64,000 nt of DNA from Paraburkholderia podalyriae. GTDB taxonomy: Bacteria > Pseudomonadota > Gammaproteobacteria > Burkholderiales > Burkholderiaceae. Location of the stretch: positions 1-64,000 of the forward strand of contig NZ_VZQQ01000033.1 in the NCBI RefSeq assembly GCF_014397785.1, given 5' to 3'. This document shows positions 51,349 through 61,437 of this stretch, one piece after another (the first letter of the stretch is position 1; the number at the start of each line of letters is the position of its first letter). Both the position numbers and the translations under genes were made by a program. The notes under the pieces were generated by a model. That model was given only the letters and a program-made list of their open reading frames with translations. It did no database searches and was not told where the DNA came from.

Positions 51349-51807
51349 GTTTCGTCCTCGTTAGTCGGAGTCGGGAGGCCCTTTGGCAATGCATGAAGCA
51401 GGTCCGCCGCTGCGGCGGTATCTGGTGAGGGGTAGTCGGCAGCCGCATGGGACACATGTGGCTAAATATAGTTGTCCGGCTTAATCCACGCAAAAACTTA
51501 ACTTGTCGGGTTCCATGGCGCGCCAACCTTGGGTTGCGCTTTGTGACCGCGTTCGGCCACTGACGGCCTTTCGATCCTGCCGGCGTTCAGTCTTTGAAAC
51601 GGCAGATTGACATAGAACCGCGGTCATTTTGACCTGTCGCAGACGAGCGGCGTTGGCTGTATGCGCCGCCGAGTCCTTCGGGACACAGCTCCCGTCAAAG
51701 CGCGGTAGCTGCGATAAAAAAGACGGCGCGCGCGGTGCGTCATTAGGAAGCAGGAGCTTCCCAAGTGTCTGTTCGACACTGCGGCTCACGCCAACGCGCG
51801 TGCCGCT
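51349..51807. other. Gene-free stretch
   Basis: A 102-codon minus-strand frame (51481-51789) is open but has no ribosome site or motif. I see nothing else. Confidence 0.35.
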
Positions 51808-52059
51808 TTAGCTTTCAATGACGTCGCCCGACCAGATGTGATCGAAGGCAGCGCCGGCTTCCCGTTGCACCTTTCGGACGGTTTCCGCATCGGGCGCTTC
51901 GTACTCGCAGATCATATGCCGGCGATCGATGGACACGACACTGCGTATCCAGACAACGCCATGCAGTTCGCTGCACGGGGCCAGGTGGTCTTCCAGGACG
52001 GACAGGTCCGCCTCCGACTGTGGCATCGGAAAGCTCCTTTCAACGACGACGTGCGACAT
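51808..52059 (-). CDS. DUF4242 family small protein
   Basis: The 83-residue product (VVVERSFPMPQSEADLSVLE, VVWIRSVVSIDRRHMICEYE, APDAETVRKVQREAGAAFD) matches DUF4242, ferredoxin-like small proteins; one characterised member (SCO4226) binds nickel. GGGAG precedes the ATG at 52057-52059. It lies 41 bases after the end of the large regulator gene on the same strand and is probably in its operon. Confidence 0.82.
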   Translation of the reverse strand: MSHVVVERSFPMPQSEADLSVLEDHLAPCSELHGVVWIRSVVSIDRRHMICEYEAPDAETVRKVQREAGAAFDHIWSGDVIES

Positions 52060-52100
52060 GTCAGTTCTCCCATTGCGACACAGTTTGCACTCGCCAAAGA

Positions 52101-55100
52101 TTAATGCGTCTGCGTTTGAATGATGGTTGCAGTGCCGGGATAGCGATCGTAAAGCCGTTGTAGTGCAGCCCGACTTCGGGGAGCAAGCGGCTTGTCGCCC
52201 AGCAATTCGCGCAATGAAGAAAGAAAACGGTTGGAGCGTTCCGTCTCGTCGGCGGCGAAAGCTGCCTCGATGAGCAAAGCCGTCGCAACGATTTTCTCGG
52301 TGGGTGAACCAAGCGCGTCGGCAGCTTGCAGCGCTTGTCGCCCAAGATCGCTCGCATCGGCGCTGCATCGACAGTCGAGACAGGCACGCGCCACCTCGTT
52401 CAGTGCATAGCAAAGATGCCGCTTGTCATCAGCTTGCCGAAGGGCGTCAAGACCTTCGAACACGAACATGCGATGGTCGCCCTCGGCCAGGCGCAGGGCT
52501 GATATCTGACTGATGACCTCCGCAAAGGGTGCGCCGGAGTCGCCCATTTTCTGTGCAGCCGCGACGATGTCCGCCGCCAGCCGCGTAACGTCCAAATACG
52601 CGCCGCGCTCGAACTTCATCGTCGCGAGCCAGACCAAACACTGGTACTCGCGCCAGTGATCGCCCATCGCACGCGCCTGCGCCACGGCTTCGTCGAGCTT
52701 CGCGCATCCGATGTCCAGTTCGCCGTCGGCCCGGGCGAGCAGCGCCTGGCCCCACATCAGTTCGACGACGCGCAGGTCAAGACGTCCGGCGAGCACGCCC
52801 GCTTCCTGCAGAACGCCGCGCGCACGAGGCAGATCTCGCTCCAGTTCGAGTAAACACCGGCCCGTGTTGGCGAGCTGCTTGCAGCGCGTCGCCGCGTCGG
52901 CTTTGCGCGCGGCCGTTTCTGCGCGGATCGTCACCTGGCGCGTACGTTCGATGTCGTTTGCCTGCTGCGTCAGCCATGACAGGCTATGGAGTCCCTGCAC
53001 AACGTCGGCATGAAGCGACAGGGCTTCCGCCTCATGGATCGCCCGTTCGAACTCATGCTCCATCGACACCGCATAACCGTCGCCCGAACTCGCGACGGCA
53101 ACGAGCCGCGCAGTGAGTAACTGGATTTCGAGCTGGACCCGTTCGCTCCCCTGCGGTAATGAACGGGCGTGAGCCAGGCCGCGTTCCGCGACAGCGCGCG
53201 CCTCCGTGGCCGCAAAAAGCGCGAAGACAGTGGTGGCTGGCCTCAACGCATGCTCGCGCCGTCATGCGCGAGTCGCCCGCCAACATCGCGTGGTGAACGA
53301 CTTCTCCATGCAGCTGCGGGTCGTGCACGCTTGCGGCCAGCAGTTGCCGCGCGATCTGATGATGAATCGCACGCCTGTGCGGCTGCGAAAGCGTTCGATA
53401 GACGGTCTGCCGTACCAGATCGTGTGCAAAGTCGAATTCCGTGGATGTCGCCTCGGCCAGGATCCCGCGACGCTGGAGTTCGACAATGGACGACAGGATG
53501 TCAGGAAGCGGGCGGTCGAGTAGTTGCGCAAGCTGCTCGGGAGCAAACGCATGACCTATCGAAGCCGCGAACGAAAGCAGATCACGCGTGGGCGCGTCGA
53601 GCGGCGCGAGCCGATCGGCCATCAACGTATCGACGGTACAGGTCGACGCTTCGCGATCCATTTGCTTTGCGCGCGTCAGCTCGAGCACGTAAAGCGGATT
53701 GCCGCCGCTATCCCTCAAGGCCTGCTCAACGCGGATGTCGCTCCCCGCGGCCCGGATAAGCGCGCCCACCTCGTTGGCAGAAAGCGGTTGCAATGGGACG
53801 CGGGTCAGCCTGCCGTCTCGCGCGAGCGATTGCAACAGTACCCTCGCGAACCGGTTGTCCTCCATTTCAGCAGGACGCGCGCCAGCGGCGAAAACGACAG
53901 GCAGTTCGGGGTCCAATCGTCGCCGCACGAAGTGCAGCAGCGCGCCCGACGATTTGTCGAGCCACTGTAGATCATCGAGCACGAACGCCAATCGATGGTC
54001 GACACACAGCCGGCCAAGCAATGTGACGACCGCATTGAAGAACCGTTCGCGGCTTCCCTCATCGCGCTGGATTTGAGGCGTGCCGACGGTAGCGGGACGG
54101 ATAAAAGGCGCGAGATGTTGGTCGAGCGGTTCTAAAGCATCCATTGCGACGTCGCGCAAGGCGTCTATCCAGATGCCGTATGGCCGGATAACCTCCCCCG
54201 TCAGCAGAGTGAGTCCGTGCGCCGTCGAAGATGCCAATAGCACATCGAGCTTCGCACGTTCTGCGTCGCGCCCGACAAGAGGCAACGGGGACATCGATTG
54301 TTGATCACGCGTCGGCGCTCGCTCGCTTCGTTCTGCTGTTCCAGCGTCGTCTTTCGATGGGCGGTTCTCGTCACGAAGTGCGCGATGGCAATACTCGTTG
54401 GTGTTGCGCAACAAGGTGGTGTGGCGCATGCGCCGGACAGCACCATCGAGCATTGCAGACGCGCGCGCGCCGAGCTCGCGATGGAGAAGCTCGTGTGCAT
54501 AGCGGTGATGGCCGTCCGCATCCGAGGGACGGCCGTCCGCTTCGAGCAAGCTGATCAACATCGCGTGAGCCGACTCATCGAGCGGATTGGTCTGGACCAG
54601 CTCACGGCCATACTGCAACGCAAGCGGCACATTGCACGACAGCCGCGCGATGAGCGAGCGCAGGACCGCCCCGCGAATCCGTCCGAACCGTTCGCGCTGG
54701 CCGACACACCAGTTATGGAAACGGTAGCAGCCCGGAAGTTCGAGCCCGCCGAGGAAGTCGCCCCCGAGCAACTGCGCTGCTTCGGCGAGCGCAGCTACGG
54801 GCAATCGTTCGGTTCCCGATTCGAGCAGCGCCTCAATCCTCTTGCTATCGACGAACGCGCCAGCGGCATGGAACGCAGCGTGTGTCCGGTTGGCGACGAT
54901 GCGCTCCTGCGATGCGTCGTCGACCAGCGGGCGCAGCTTGGACAGACTCCAGCGAAGCGCGGCTCGCGGATCGTCGGGACCGTCCCATAGCAGATCGCAG
55001 AGGGCCGATCTGTGTATTGCGCCGTCGGACATCACGAGATAGCCCAACAGAGCGCGGGTACGGCGTGAAGCGGGCAACGGTACGCTCGCGCCGTCGCGCC

Positions 55101-55191
55101 GCACTTCGAGCTCGCCGAGCAGGCGAATGCTCAAGGGTCGGCCCGGGGCGTCAGGCGCATCGGCGTTTCTCACGCTGGCTCCAACCGTCAA
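52101..55191 (-). pseudogene. BTAD/AAA-type large transcriptional regulator, frameshifted and lacking its P-loop
   Basis: Domains in order: N-terminal winged-helix/BTAD region (about 18-250: LSIRLLGELEVRRDG, NPLDESAHAMLISLLEADGR), an AAA/STAND-type ATPase region (about 300-560, Walker B LAFVLDDLQWLD) and a C-terminal TPR-like region. Two defects: at residue 333 the text runs LTLLTGEVIRPYGIWIDALR, where relatives have GExGIGKS plus about 30 residues, so Walker A is deleted in frame. Near 53220 the frame shifts; the TPR region (EARAVAERGLAHARSLPQ to QTQTH) continues in another frame. The start appears to be TTG 55189-55191. Divergent from a truncated methyltransferase gene. Confidence 0.75.
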
Positions 55192-55307
55192 TACAACGCT
55201 TCAGGGGCACGCTCATGTCGTCGAACGCATTCATCGAATCATCGCTTGAATGCAGGTTACTACCGGAGCGGGACGCTCTGCCACCTGAAAATCGCAGGGA
55301 GGTCAAC

Positions 55308-55661
55308 GTGGCAAACCATCAAGGCAAGCTAAACGAGCACATCCTGGCACTCGCGCATCGTCGTGATGCATTCGGAGTCAATGCCGCGCTAGCGGAAGCG
55401 GACACGCTTCGACTGTATGAAGCGCTGGCTGACAATCCGCTATCGGCGCAGCGACTCGCGAGGAAGACGGGCACCGATGCGGGAGCCGTGCGCAAGTGGT
55501 TGGGGGCGCAGGTGACGCAGGGTCATCTCCAGTACGACGCGGCGCGTCAGCAATACTGGATGACCGAACAGCAGGCGTTCGCAATCGCCCATGAGCCCGG
55601 GCTTTATTTCGTCGCCGACGCATTTCGGATCTGGCGCCGCACGAGGCCATTCGCGCGGTGA
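55308..55661 (+). pseudogene. N-terminal fragment of a SAM-dependent methyltransferase
   Basis: The 117 residues (HILALAHRRDAFGVNAALAE, LSAQRLARKTGTDAGAVRKW, YWMTEQQAFAIAHEPGLYFV) match the winged-helix N-terminal region that precedes the catalytic domain in a family of class I methyltransferases. The frame ends abruptly after LYFVADAFRIWRR; the SAM-binding domain of about 230 residues is missing. GTG 55308-55310 has GGGAGG upstream; an upstream in-frame ATG at 55215 would add 31 residues of unrelated sequence. It was probably a target of the divergent regulator. Confidence 0.7.
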
Positions 55662-56074
55662 TGCGGGTATGCGGCGACGGCAGACGGCCTAACCCGCCGC
55701 TTGTAGCGTTTCTGGCGGAAGCCGAAAGTGCAGTGCGTGTGCCTTGAGGTAATTGCACAGCCATAGGTCAACGGACCGCGGCAAGGCCTTCGCAGGCGAC
55801 TGACCGTTGAACCTTTGACACCGGTCATTGCGACCCTTGTGACGCGAATGACGGCAGGGGGTCGCGAAGGGCCGATCGCCGTCGGCCAGAAGCGGTTCTT
55901 CGGACTGAGACGCGCATCGCGGACCTTCGCTCGGAATAGCTGTGCACAAGCAGCAGAAGGCCCGATGAGCCGTGCTGGATGATTCAAGCTTTCTGGCGGC
56001 AGCCACCAGGCTACCGCCGCTCAAACGCGCAGCGCGTGGCCGCGTTGTCGACGATCGCGTGAGTTCCAGTAGGC
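55662..56074. other. Gene-free stretch after the methyltransferase fragment
   Basis: Overlapping minus-strand frames of 110-130 codons are open but look like random GC-rich frames. No motif recognised. Confidence 0.35.
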
Positions 56075-56761
56075 TCAGGCGCCAATGCGTGCGTTCTGGG
56101 GAAACATCGACTTGCGTGCCTCATCGTCCATTTCGGCCTTAAACGCATGACGCGTCTTGAGCGCTTCGGCGCGCTGCGCCGCTGGTCGGATGTTGATTTC
56201 GTCGAGCAGACGCTTGACGTTCGGCAGCTTTTCCCATGCTTCGGGCCCCAGGACGAAGGTCACGACCCGTGCCCATCCCCATACGGCCATGTCCACCAGA
56301 GTGTATTCGTCGCCGAGCATGTAGCGGCGGTGGGCCAAGTGCGCGTCGATGATGCTCCAGTGGCGCCACGCCTCGAAGTCGTAGCGGTTCACGGCGTAGT
56401 CCTTAGGCTCCGGCGCATAGTGTTTGAAATGCACCGCCTGGCCCGAGTAAGGCCCAATGCCGGTGGCCACGAACATCAGCCACGAGTGCATTTGCGCCCG
56501 CGCCTCGGCGGTGCTCACCGGTAGGAACCGACCCGTCTTCTCGGCTAGGTACAGCAGGATGGCGTTGCTGTCGAAGACGGTCGCATCGCCATCGACCAGT
56601 ACTGGCGTCTTCGCGTTCGGGTTGATCGCCGTGAAGGCCGGGACGTGCTGCTCGCCCTTGCGGGTGTCGACAGGCACAAGTTCATACGGCAGCCCGCTCT
56701 CTTCAAGAAACAATGCGACCTTGGCGGGGTTGGGCGAAGGGTGGTAGTAAAACTTGATCAT
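56075..56761 (-). CDS. Glutathione S-transferase family protein
   Basis: The 228-residue protein has a thioredoxin-like N-terminal domain (about 1-80: FYYHPSPNPAKVALFLEESG, NPNAKTPVLVDGDATVFDSN AILLYLAEK) with the glutathione-contacting Pro and Asp-Ser motif. A helical C-terminal domain follows (about 90-215). Resembles the YfcG/Ure2-like group, which often has disulfide reductase activity. Single gene facing a glutaredoxin gene about 410 bases away; both use glutathione. Confidence 0.88.
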   Translation of the reverse strand: MIKFYYHPSPNPAKVALFLEESGLPYELVPVDTRKGEQHVPAFTAINPNAKTPVLVDGDATVFDSNAILLYLAEKTGRFLPVSTAEARAQMHSWLMFVATGIGPYSGQAVHFKHYAPEPKDYAVNRYDFEAWRHWSIIDAHLAHRRYMLGDEYTLVDMAVWGWARVVTFVLGPEAWEKLPNVKRLLDEINIRPAAQRAEALKTRHAFKAEMDDEARKSMFPQNARIGA

Positions 56762-57173
56762 GAGGTAACTGTGAACGGGTGGGACGGCTGATGATTATAG
56801 GGCTGCGAGCTTCTCTTTGCAGGGACCCCACTCATACTTACGTAGGTAGCGTCCCGCCCTGGAACGCACGCTGATGCACCAGGATTCTGCTGGGCCTCCA
56901 CGCCCTGTAAGTGGTCAACCTGCAGACTGGCATTTACTCAACTGGCGAAAGTGAGCTCGTCATAAGTCGCCGTACCAAGTGGAACCTGTTCTTGTGCGAA
57001 CGTCTGCTTTGGAGAATCGCGGATGGCAGATGAGGGTCGCTGGTCGCCAATGGTGCTGCGCGCCAGCGCCCCGCAACCGTCTCGCAAGTCGTAAGGCTGC
57101 GTCTGGCCAGGAGCGGTCGGCTATTGGACGGAGTAGACTTGCCAGCTTCCAATCGCCGCTCGAGGTAGTCTCT
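56762..57173. other. Intergenic stretch between GST and glutaredoxin genes
   Basis: Divergent promoter region of the two thiol genes. The upstream extension of the glutaredoxin frame is open but has no homology. No clear promoter boxes picked. Confidence 0.35.
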
Positions 57174-57548
57174 ATGTTGGTGAAAGCCCTGCGTGCCGGT
57201 CTCGGCCAGTTAATCGTGCTCGGCGACGCCGTCAGTCGCCCACGCCCGCAACGCCGTTCGGCGCAAGGTCAGGCCGCAGTGGAAAAAGAAGCGGCGCGGC
57301 TGTCGCTGTATCAATTCCATGCGTGCCCTTTCTGCGTAAAGACGCGACGGGCCCTGCATCGTCTGAATGTGCCGATGACTCTACACGACGCCAAAGACGA
57401 TCCTGTGCAGCGGGAGCATTTGCTGGCCGGCGGCGGCAAGATCAAGGTGCCCTGCCTGCATATTCAGGAGGAAGGCCAGTCGCGTTGGTTGTACGACTCC
57501 AACGCGATCATCGCCTATCTGGAGCAACGCTTCGCTGGCATCGTCTGA
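57174..57548 (+). CDS. Glutaredoxin family protein
   Basis: The 124-residue protein has an N-terminal extension (about 45 residues, partly hydrophobic, VKALRAGLGQLIVLGDAV). The glutaredoxin fold follows: CPFC active site in YQFHACPFCVKTRRALHRL, the cis-Pro in KIKVPCLHI and a DSNAIIAYLEQRF end typical of GST-like glutaredoxins. It reduces protein or glutathione disulfides. GAGG lies before ATG 57174. The extension could anchor it to the membrane. Confidence 0.87.
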   Translation: MLVKALRAGLGQLIVLGDAVSRPRPQRRSAQGQAAVEKEAARLSLYQFHACPFCVKTRRALHRLNVPMTLHDAKDDPVQREHLLAGGGKIKVPCLHIQEEGQSRWLYDSNAIIAYLEQRFAGIV

Positions 57549-57716
57549 TCTGGGGCGTGGAGCCGTAAGACTTTATGAAAGCTCATGGCTCGCTACTCCC
57601 AGAGCATGACCTAATCCTTGAACGCCTGTCACGGACATTCGGTCACCTGTTCATCCGCGACTTCCGCTGGATTGCTCGCGCATCACACGCGCAGCAAAGT
57701 GGTGTCGCCTTCCAGG

Positions 57717-58754
57717 GTAACGGGACATACCTACATCGCCTACGGTCCGCTCGCTGTGGGCGCGACGCAGGTGATCTTCGAAGGTGTCCCGACCCACCCC
57801 GATGCGGGCCGCTTCTGGGAGATGATCGCGCGTCACAAGGTCAGCATCTTCTACACGGCGCCCACAGCCATCCGTTCGCTCATCAAGGCCGCGGACGCGA
57901 ACGCGGAGGTCCATCCAGCCCGTTACGACCTGTCCAGCCTGCGGCTGCTTGGCACGGTCGGCGAGCCGATCAGCCCCGATACATGGGAGTGGTATCACCG
58001 CCATATCGGCTCGGGCCGCTGTCCGGTCGTCGATACCTTCTGGCAGACCGAAACGGGCGGACACATGATTGCGCCATTGCCCGGCGCCACCGCGCTCGTG
58101 CCGGGTTCCTGCGCACTTGCACTGCCGGGAATCACGGCATCGGTCGTCGACGAAACGGGGCAGCCGGTGCCCAACGGAAGCGGCGGTATTCTAGTCATCC
58201 GGCGCCCGTGGCCATCCATGATTCGCACGATCTGGGGCGACCCCGAGCGTTTCAAACAAAGCTACTTCCCTCAGGAGCTCGGTGGCGATGTCTATCTTGC
58301 GGGCGACGGGGTCATTCGCGACAGCAACAGCGGCTACTTCACGATCACCGGTCGCATCGACGACGTGATGAACGTTTCGGGTCACCGCATGGGCACAATG
58401 GAGATCGAGTCCCCATTGGTGGCTCACCCGCTCGTAGCCGAAGCCGCCGTGGTCGGACGCGCCGATGATGTCACGGGCGAAGCGATCTGCGCTTTCGTGG
58501 TGCTCAGGCGAGCGTGCCCGACCGGCGACGAAGCGCGTGAGCTCGCCGCCGACCTCCGAAAATGGGTTGGCGGGCAAATCGGACCGATAGCGAAACCCAA
58601 GGACATTCGGTTCGGCGACAACCTGCCCAAGACACGTTCGGGGAAAATCATGCGCCGGCTTCTGCGCTCCCTTGCAAAGGGTGAAGCGATTTCACAGGAT
58701 GTTTCGACGCTAGAGAATCCGGCGGTTCTGAGCCAGCTGGGCGAGGCTTTCTGA
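57717..58754 (+). pseudogene. Acetyl-CoA synthetase, C-terminal fragment
   Basis: From VTGHTYIAYGPLAVGATQVI on, the text follows acetyl-CoA synthetase: GVPTHPDAGRFWEMI, DTFWQTETGGHMIAPLPG, YFTITGRIDDVMNVSGHRMG and PKTRSGKIMRRLLRSLAKG with the acetylatable lysine. The first half, including the P-loop and CoA-binding segments (about 290 residues), is absent, and sequence before 57717 is unrelated. The remaining part is unbroken, so the truncation is recent. A truncated protein could still be made from an upstream start near 57618 but could not activate acetate. Confidence 0.85.
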
Positions 58755-58913
58755 TATCGTGCAGTCCCTAAGCCGCGCATAGTCGCGGCCAAACGCAGCG
58801 GAGACGCGGTCGCCACCTGGCTCAGGCGACGCCTGAGGGGTCAGGGATAAACGCTATTTGTCCGGCGCAATCGCGAGCCGATAATCGAGCATTTCGACCG
58901 TTCCACGATCAAG

Positions 58914-59828
58914 ATGCGCGACCGAATCGACGACGAGATCACCTTCCGCAAGCTGGAAGTCCTGCTCGCATTCATGGAGACCGGCAACCTGGCGAAGGCG
59001 GCGGAGGCGTTGAACGTGAGCACGGTCAGCGTGCACCGCGCGCTGCATTCGCTCGAGCAAGGCGTGCGATGCGCGCTGTTCCGCCATGAGGGGCGCAATC
59101 TGAAGTCGACGGAAGCGGCGCAAATGCTCGCCGACGTCGCGCAAGAAGTGATCACGCTGATGTCCGATGGCATCCGCTTGACGCGCGAGGCCGCGGGCTA
59201 TTCGTCGGACCGCCTGAAAATCGGCTCTCTGTATTCGCTGACCATCAAGACCGTGCCCGGCATCGTCGTTGATATTAAGGTACGGCGGCCCACACTGCAC
59301 GTCGAACTCGTGCTCGGTCCGAATGCCGAGTTGCTGGACAAGCTGAAGCGGAGCGAAATCGATGCGGCGCTGATGGCGCTGCCCGACGCCGAGCCCGAGG
59401 TCGAGTCCATCCCTCTTTTCGAAGACGACATTTTTTTCGCGGCGCCCGCCGGTTCGCGCTACGCGAATCAGGAAGCCGTCGATCTGCGGGATTGTCGTGA
59501 CGAGACCTTCGTTTCGCTCGGCGAAGGGTTCGCGACATTTCACGGCTTCGTGGAGGCGTTTCGCGTCGCGGACTTCACGCCGAACGTGTCGATGCGGACC
59601 GGCGATATCTTCTCGCTGATGAACCTGGTGAGCGGCGGAGTCGGCTATACGCTCCTGCCCGGACGCGTGCGCGGCGTCTTCGGCGACAAGGTGCAATTCA
59701 TTCCGCTCAAGCCGCAATACCTGATGCGCCAGACTATCGGCGTCAGCTTCCTGCGCGCGCGCGAACGCGATCCGAATCTGCTCGCGCTGATGGCCGTCTG
59801 CCGTCTGCGCACGAGAAGCGCCGGCTGA
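58914..59828 (+). CDS. mdcR: LysR-family regulator of malonate utilisation
   Basis: The 304-residue protein has an N-terminal helix-turn-helix (LEVLLAFMETGNLAKAAEAL, VSTVSVHRALHSLEQGVRC) and an effector domain matching MdcR (GEGFATFHGFVEAFRVADFT, SGGVGYTLLPGRVRGVFGDK). MdcR activates the mdc operon in response to malonate. It is convergent with mdcH, with only four bases between the stop codons. Confidence 0.88.
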   Translation: MRDRIDDEITFRKLEVLLAFMETGNLAKAAEALNVSTVSVHRALHSLEQGVRCALFRHEGRNLKSTEAAQMLADVAQEVITLMSDGIRLTREAAGYSSDRLKIGSLYSLTIKTVPGIVVDIKVRRPTLHVELVLGPNAELLDKLKRSEIDAALMALPDAEPEVESIPLFEDDIFFAAPAGSRYANQEAVDLRDCRDETFVSLGEGFATFHGFVEAFRVADFTPNVSMRTGDIFSLMNLVSGGVGYTLLPGRVRGVFGDKVQFIPLKPQYLMRQTIGVSFLRARERDPNLLALMAVCRLRTRSAG

Positions 59829-59832
59829 CGCT

Positions 59833-60771
59833 TCAACGCTCGTCGCGTGCGCGCTCCCTGTCGACGAGCGTGCCGAGGTCCGGCAGCGAGGTTTCGCTGC
59901 AACTCACCGCGACGCCCTCCGTGAAGATCGCGCCGGCCAACCGCGTCAGGACGTTTGCGGGCGGCATCTCGATCGCCAGGCGCGCTCCGCGCTCCCACGC
60001 GAGTCTCATCGTGTCGTGCCAGCGCACCTGCTGCGCCATGTTGCCCGCTAGATCCGCGGCGATGCGCGCACCGTCGAACAGGGGCCGCGCGACGCTGCTG
60101 CTCAGATACGCGGCGCGCGGCGCACGCACGTCGACCTGTGCGAAGGCGTCGGCAAGCGAGGCCGCGGGCGTGTCGAGCAACGCGCAATGCGACGGCACTG
60201 CTACATCGAGACGCTCGCAGCGTTGCGCGCCGTGTTCGCTCGCGAGTGCTGCGAGACGGTGTATCGCGGCGTCGCTGCCTGCGACGACCATCTGCGTTTC
60301 CGTGTTGATGTTTGCAAGGAAGACGGGCTCGGCCTCGCTGTTCACTTGCGCGATCAGCCGTTCGAGCGCTCGTTGCGTCATGCCGACGATCGCAGTCATG
60401 CCGTAGCCGCCCGGATAGGCGCGCTCCATCAACTGGCCGCGCAAGGCGACGAGCCTGACGGCGTCGGAGTAAAGAAGCGCACCCGCGGTCACGGCGGCGG
60501 GATACGCGCCGATCGAAAGCCCCGACACCGTGTCGGGTTCGTGGCCATGGGCCTGGATGACGCGTGCCTGAGCGACACCCGCAATCAATAGGCAAAGTTG
60601 CACGGCGACGGTTGAACGGAGCGTTGCCGCATCGTCGATGGATTGGACGTCGTAGCCCAGCGTGTCGCTGGCTTCTTCGAGTGTGCGGGCGACCTCCGTG
60701 TGACCCGGCAGCGCGTGCAGCATGCCGGCGCGCTGCGAGCCCTGGCCGGGGAAAGTGAATAGCACGCTCAT
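59833..60771 (-). CDS. mdcH: Malonate decarboxylase malonyl-CoA:ACP transacylase (epsilon) subunit
   Basis: The 312-residue protein is a FabD-type acyltransferase: VLFTFPGQGSQRAGML, nucleophile Ser86 in SGLSIGAYPAAV and His195 in VPSHCALLD. MdcH loads malonyl groups onto the ACP subunit (MdcC) that carries the unusual phosphoribosyl-dephospho-CoA arm. Start ATG 60769-60771 overlaps the mdcG stop. Last gene of the cluster. Confidence 0.9.
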   Translation of the reverse strand: MSVLFTFPGQGSQRAGMLHALPGHTEVARTLEEASDTLGYDVQSIDDAATLRSTVAVQLCLLIAGVAQARVIQAHGHEPDTVSGLSIGAYPAAVTAGALLYSDAVRLVALRGQLMERAYPGGYGMTAIVGMTQRALERLIAQVNSEAEPVFLANINTETQMVVAGSDAAIHRLAALASEHGAQRCERLDVAVPSHCALLDTPAASLADAFAQVDVRAPRAAYLSSSVARPLFDGARIAADLAGNMAQQVRWHDTMRLAWERGARLAIEMPPANVLTRLAGAIFTEGVAVSCSETSLPDLGTLVDRERARDER

Positions 60772-61418
60772 GATGCGTCCGGGTCCCAGGGATCGGCTAC
60801 GAGCAAGGGGCCACGCCCCGTCTTCAACAGAACGCGATCCGATTGGCTGGCCCACTCGGCCAGAGCGAAGCCGGCGTGGCCAGTGTCCACTTGCATGTCG
60901 ATACGTGCGGGCGCGGCCCGCAGCAGCGACAGGAGTTCATGCGCTTCATCGGGCGGCAAGGGCCGCGTGGCACGCAGCAACAGATCGAGGTCGCTGTCCT
61001 TTCGCAGCGTGCTCACGCCGCTTGCCAGCGCGAAGCCGACGCTGCCGATAATGCCCCACGTCAACTGAAGCCGGTCGAGTTCGGGCGCGATGCGGGCGAG
61101 TGCGCGCACGCAGGGCAGGCTCGCGAGTGCGATGTGTGCGCGCCACTCGGGAGCCCGAGCGAGAGCCTCGGGTGTCACGCGGCGCGTGACGCGCTCGCGA
61201 GCCACGTAGGCCGCGAACCGCTCGCTGCGCGTGCGTCCGCGAAGGCCGACTGGCACGATGCCATGCTCGTCCACTGCCTCGCGTCGCACGACGACCGGTG
61301 CAATCGACAGCCACTCGCGCGAAGCCCAGGCAGGCACTTCCGATGTCGAGCAGATGTCCTGCGGCGCTCCGATCCACAGGAGGTCATGCGGGCGAAGCGC
61401 TTCTTCAGCGATGGACAC
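60768..61418 (-). CDS. mdcG: Malonate decarboxylase holo-ACP synthase
   Basis: The 216-residue enzyme has the nucleotidyltransferase signature GSVGFALASG with KDSDLDLLL and an N-terminal MdcG region (RPHDLLWIGAPQ, EWLSIAPVVVRR, PVGLRGRTRSERFAA). It attaches the 2'-(5''-phosphoribosyl)-3'-dephospho-CoA prosthetic group to apo-MdcC. It overlaps mdcH by four bases and lies 19 bases after madM. Confidence 0.9.
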   Translation of the reverse strand: MSIAEEALRPHDLLWIGAPQDICSTSEVPAWASREWLSIAPVVVRREAVDEHGIVPVGLRGRTRSERFAAYVARERVTRRVTPEALARAPEWRAHIALASLPCVRALARIAPELDRLQLTWGIIGSVGFALASGVSTLRKDSDLDLLLRATRPLPPDEAHELLSLLRAAPARIDMQVDTGHAGFALAEWASQSDRVLLKTGRGPLLVADPWDPDAS

Positions 61419-61437
61419 AGTGGTTCTCCACGACGCA

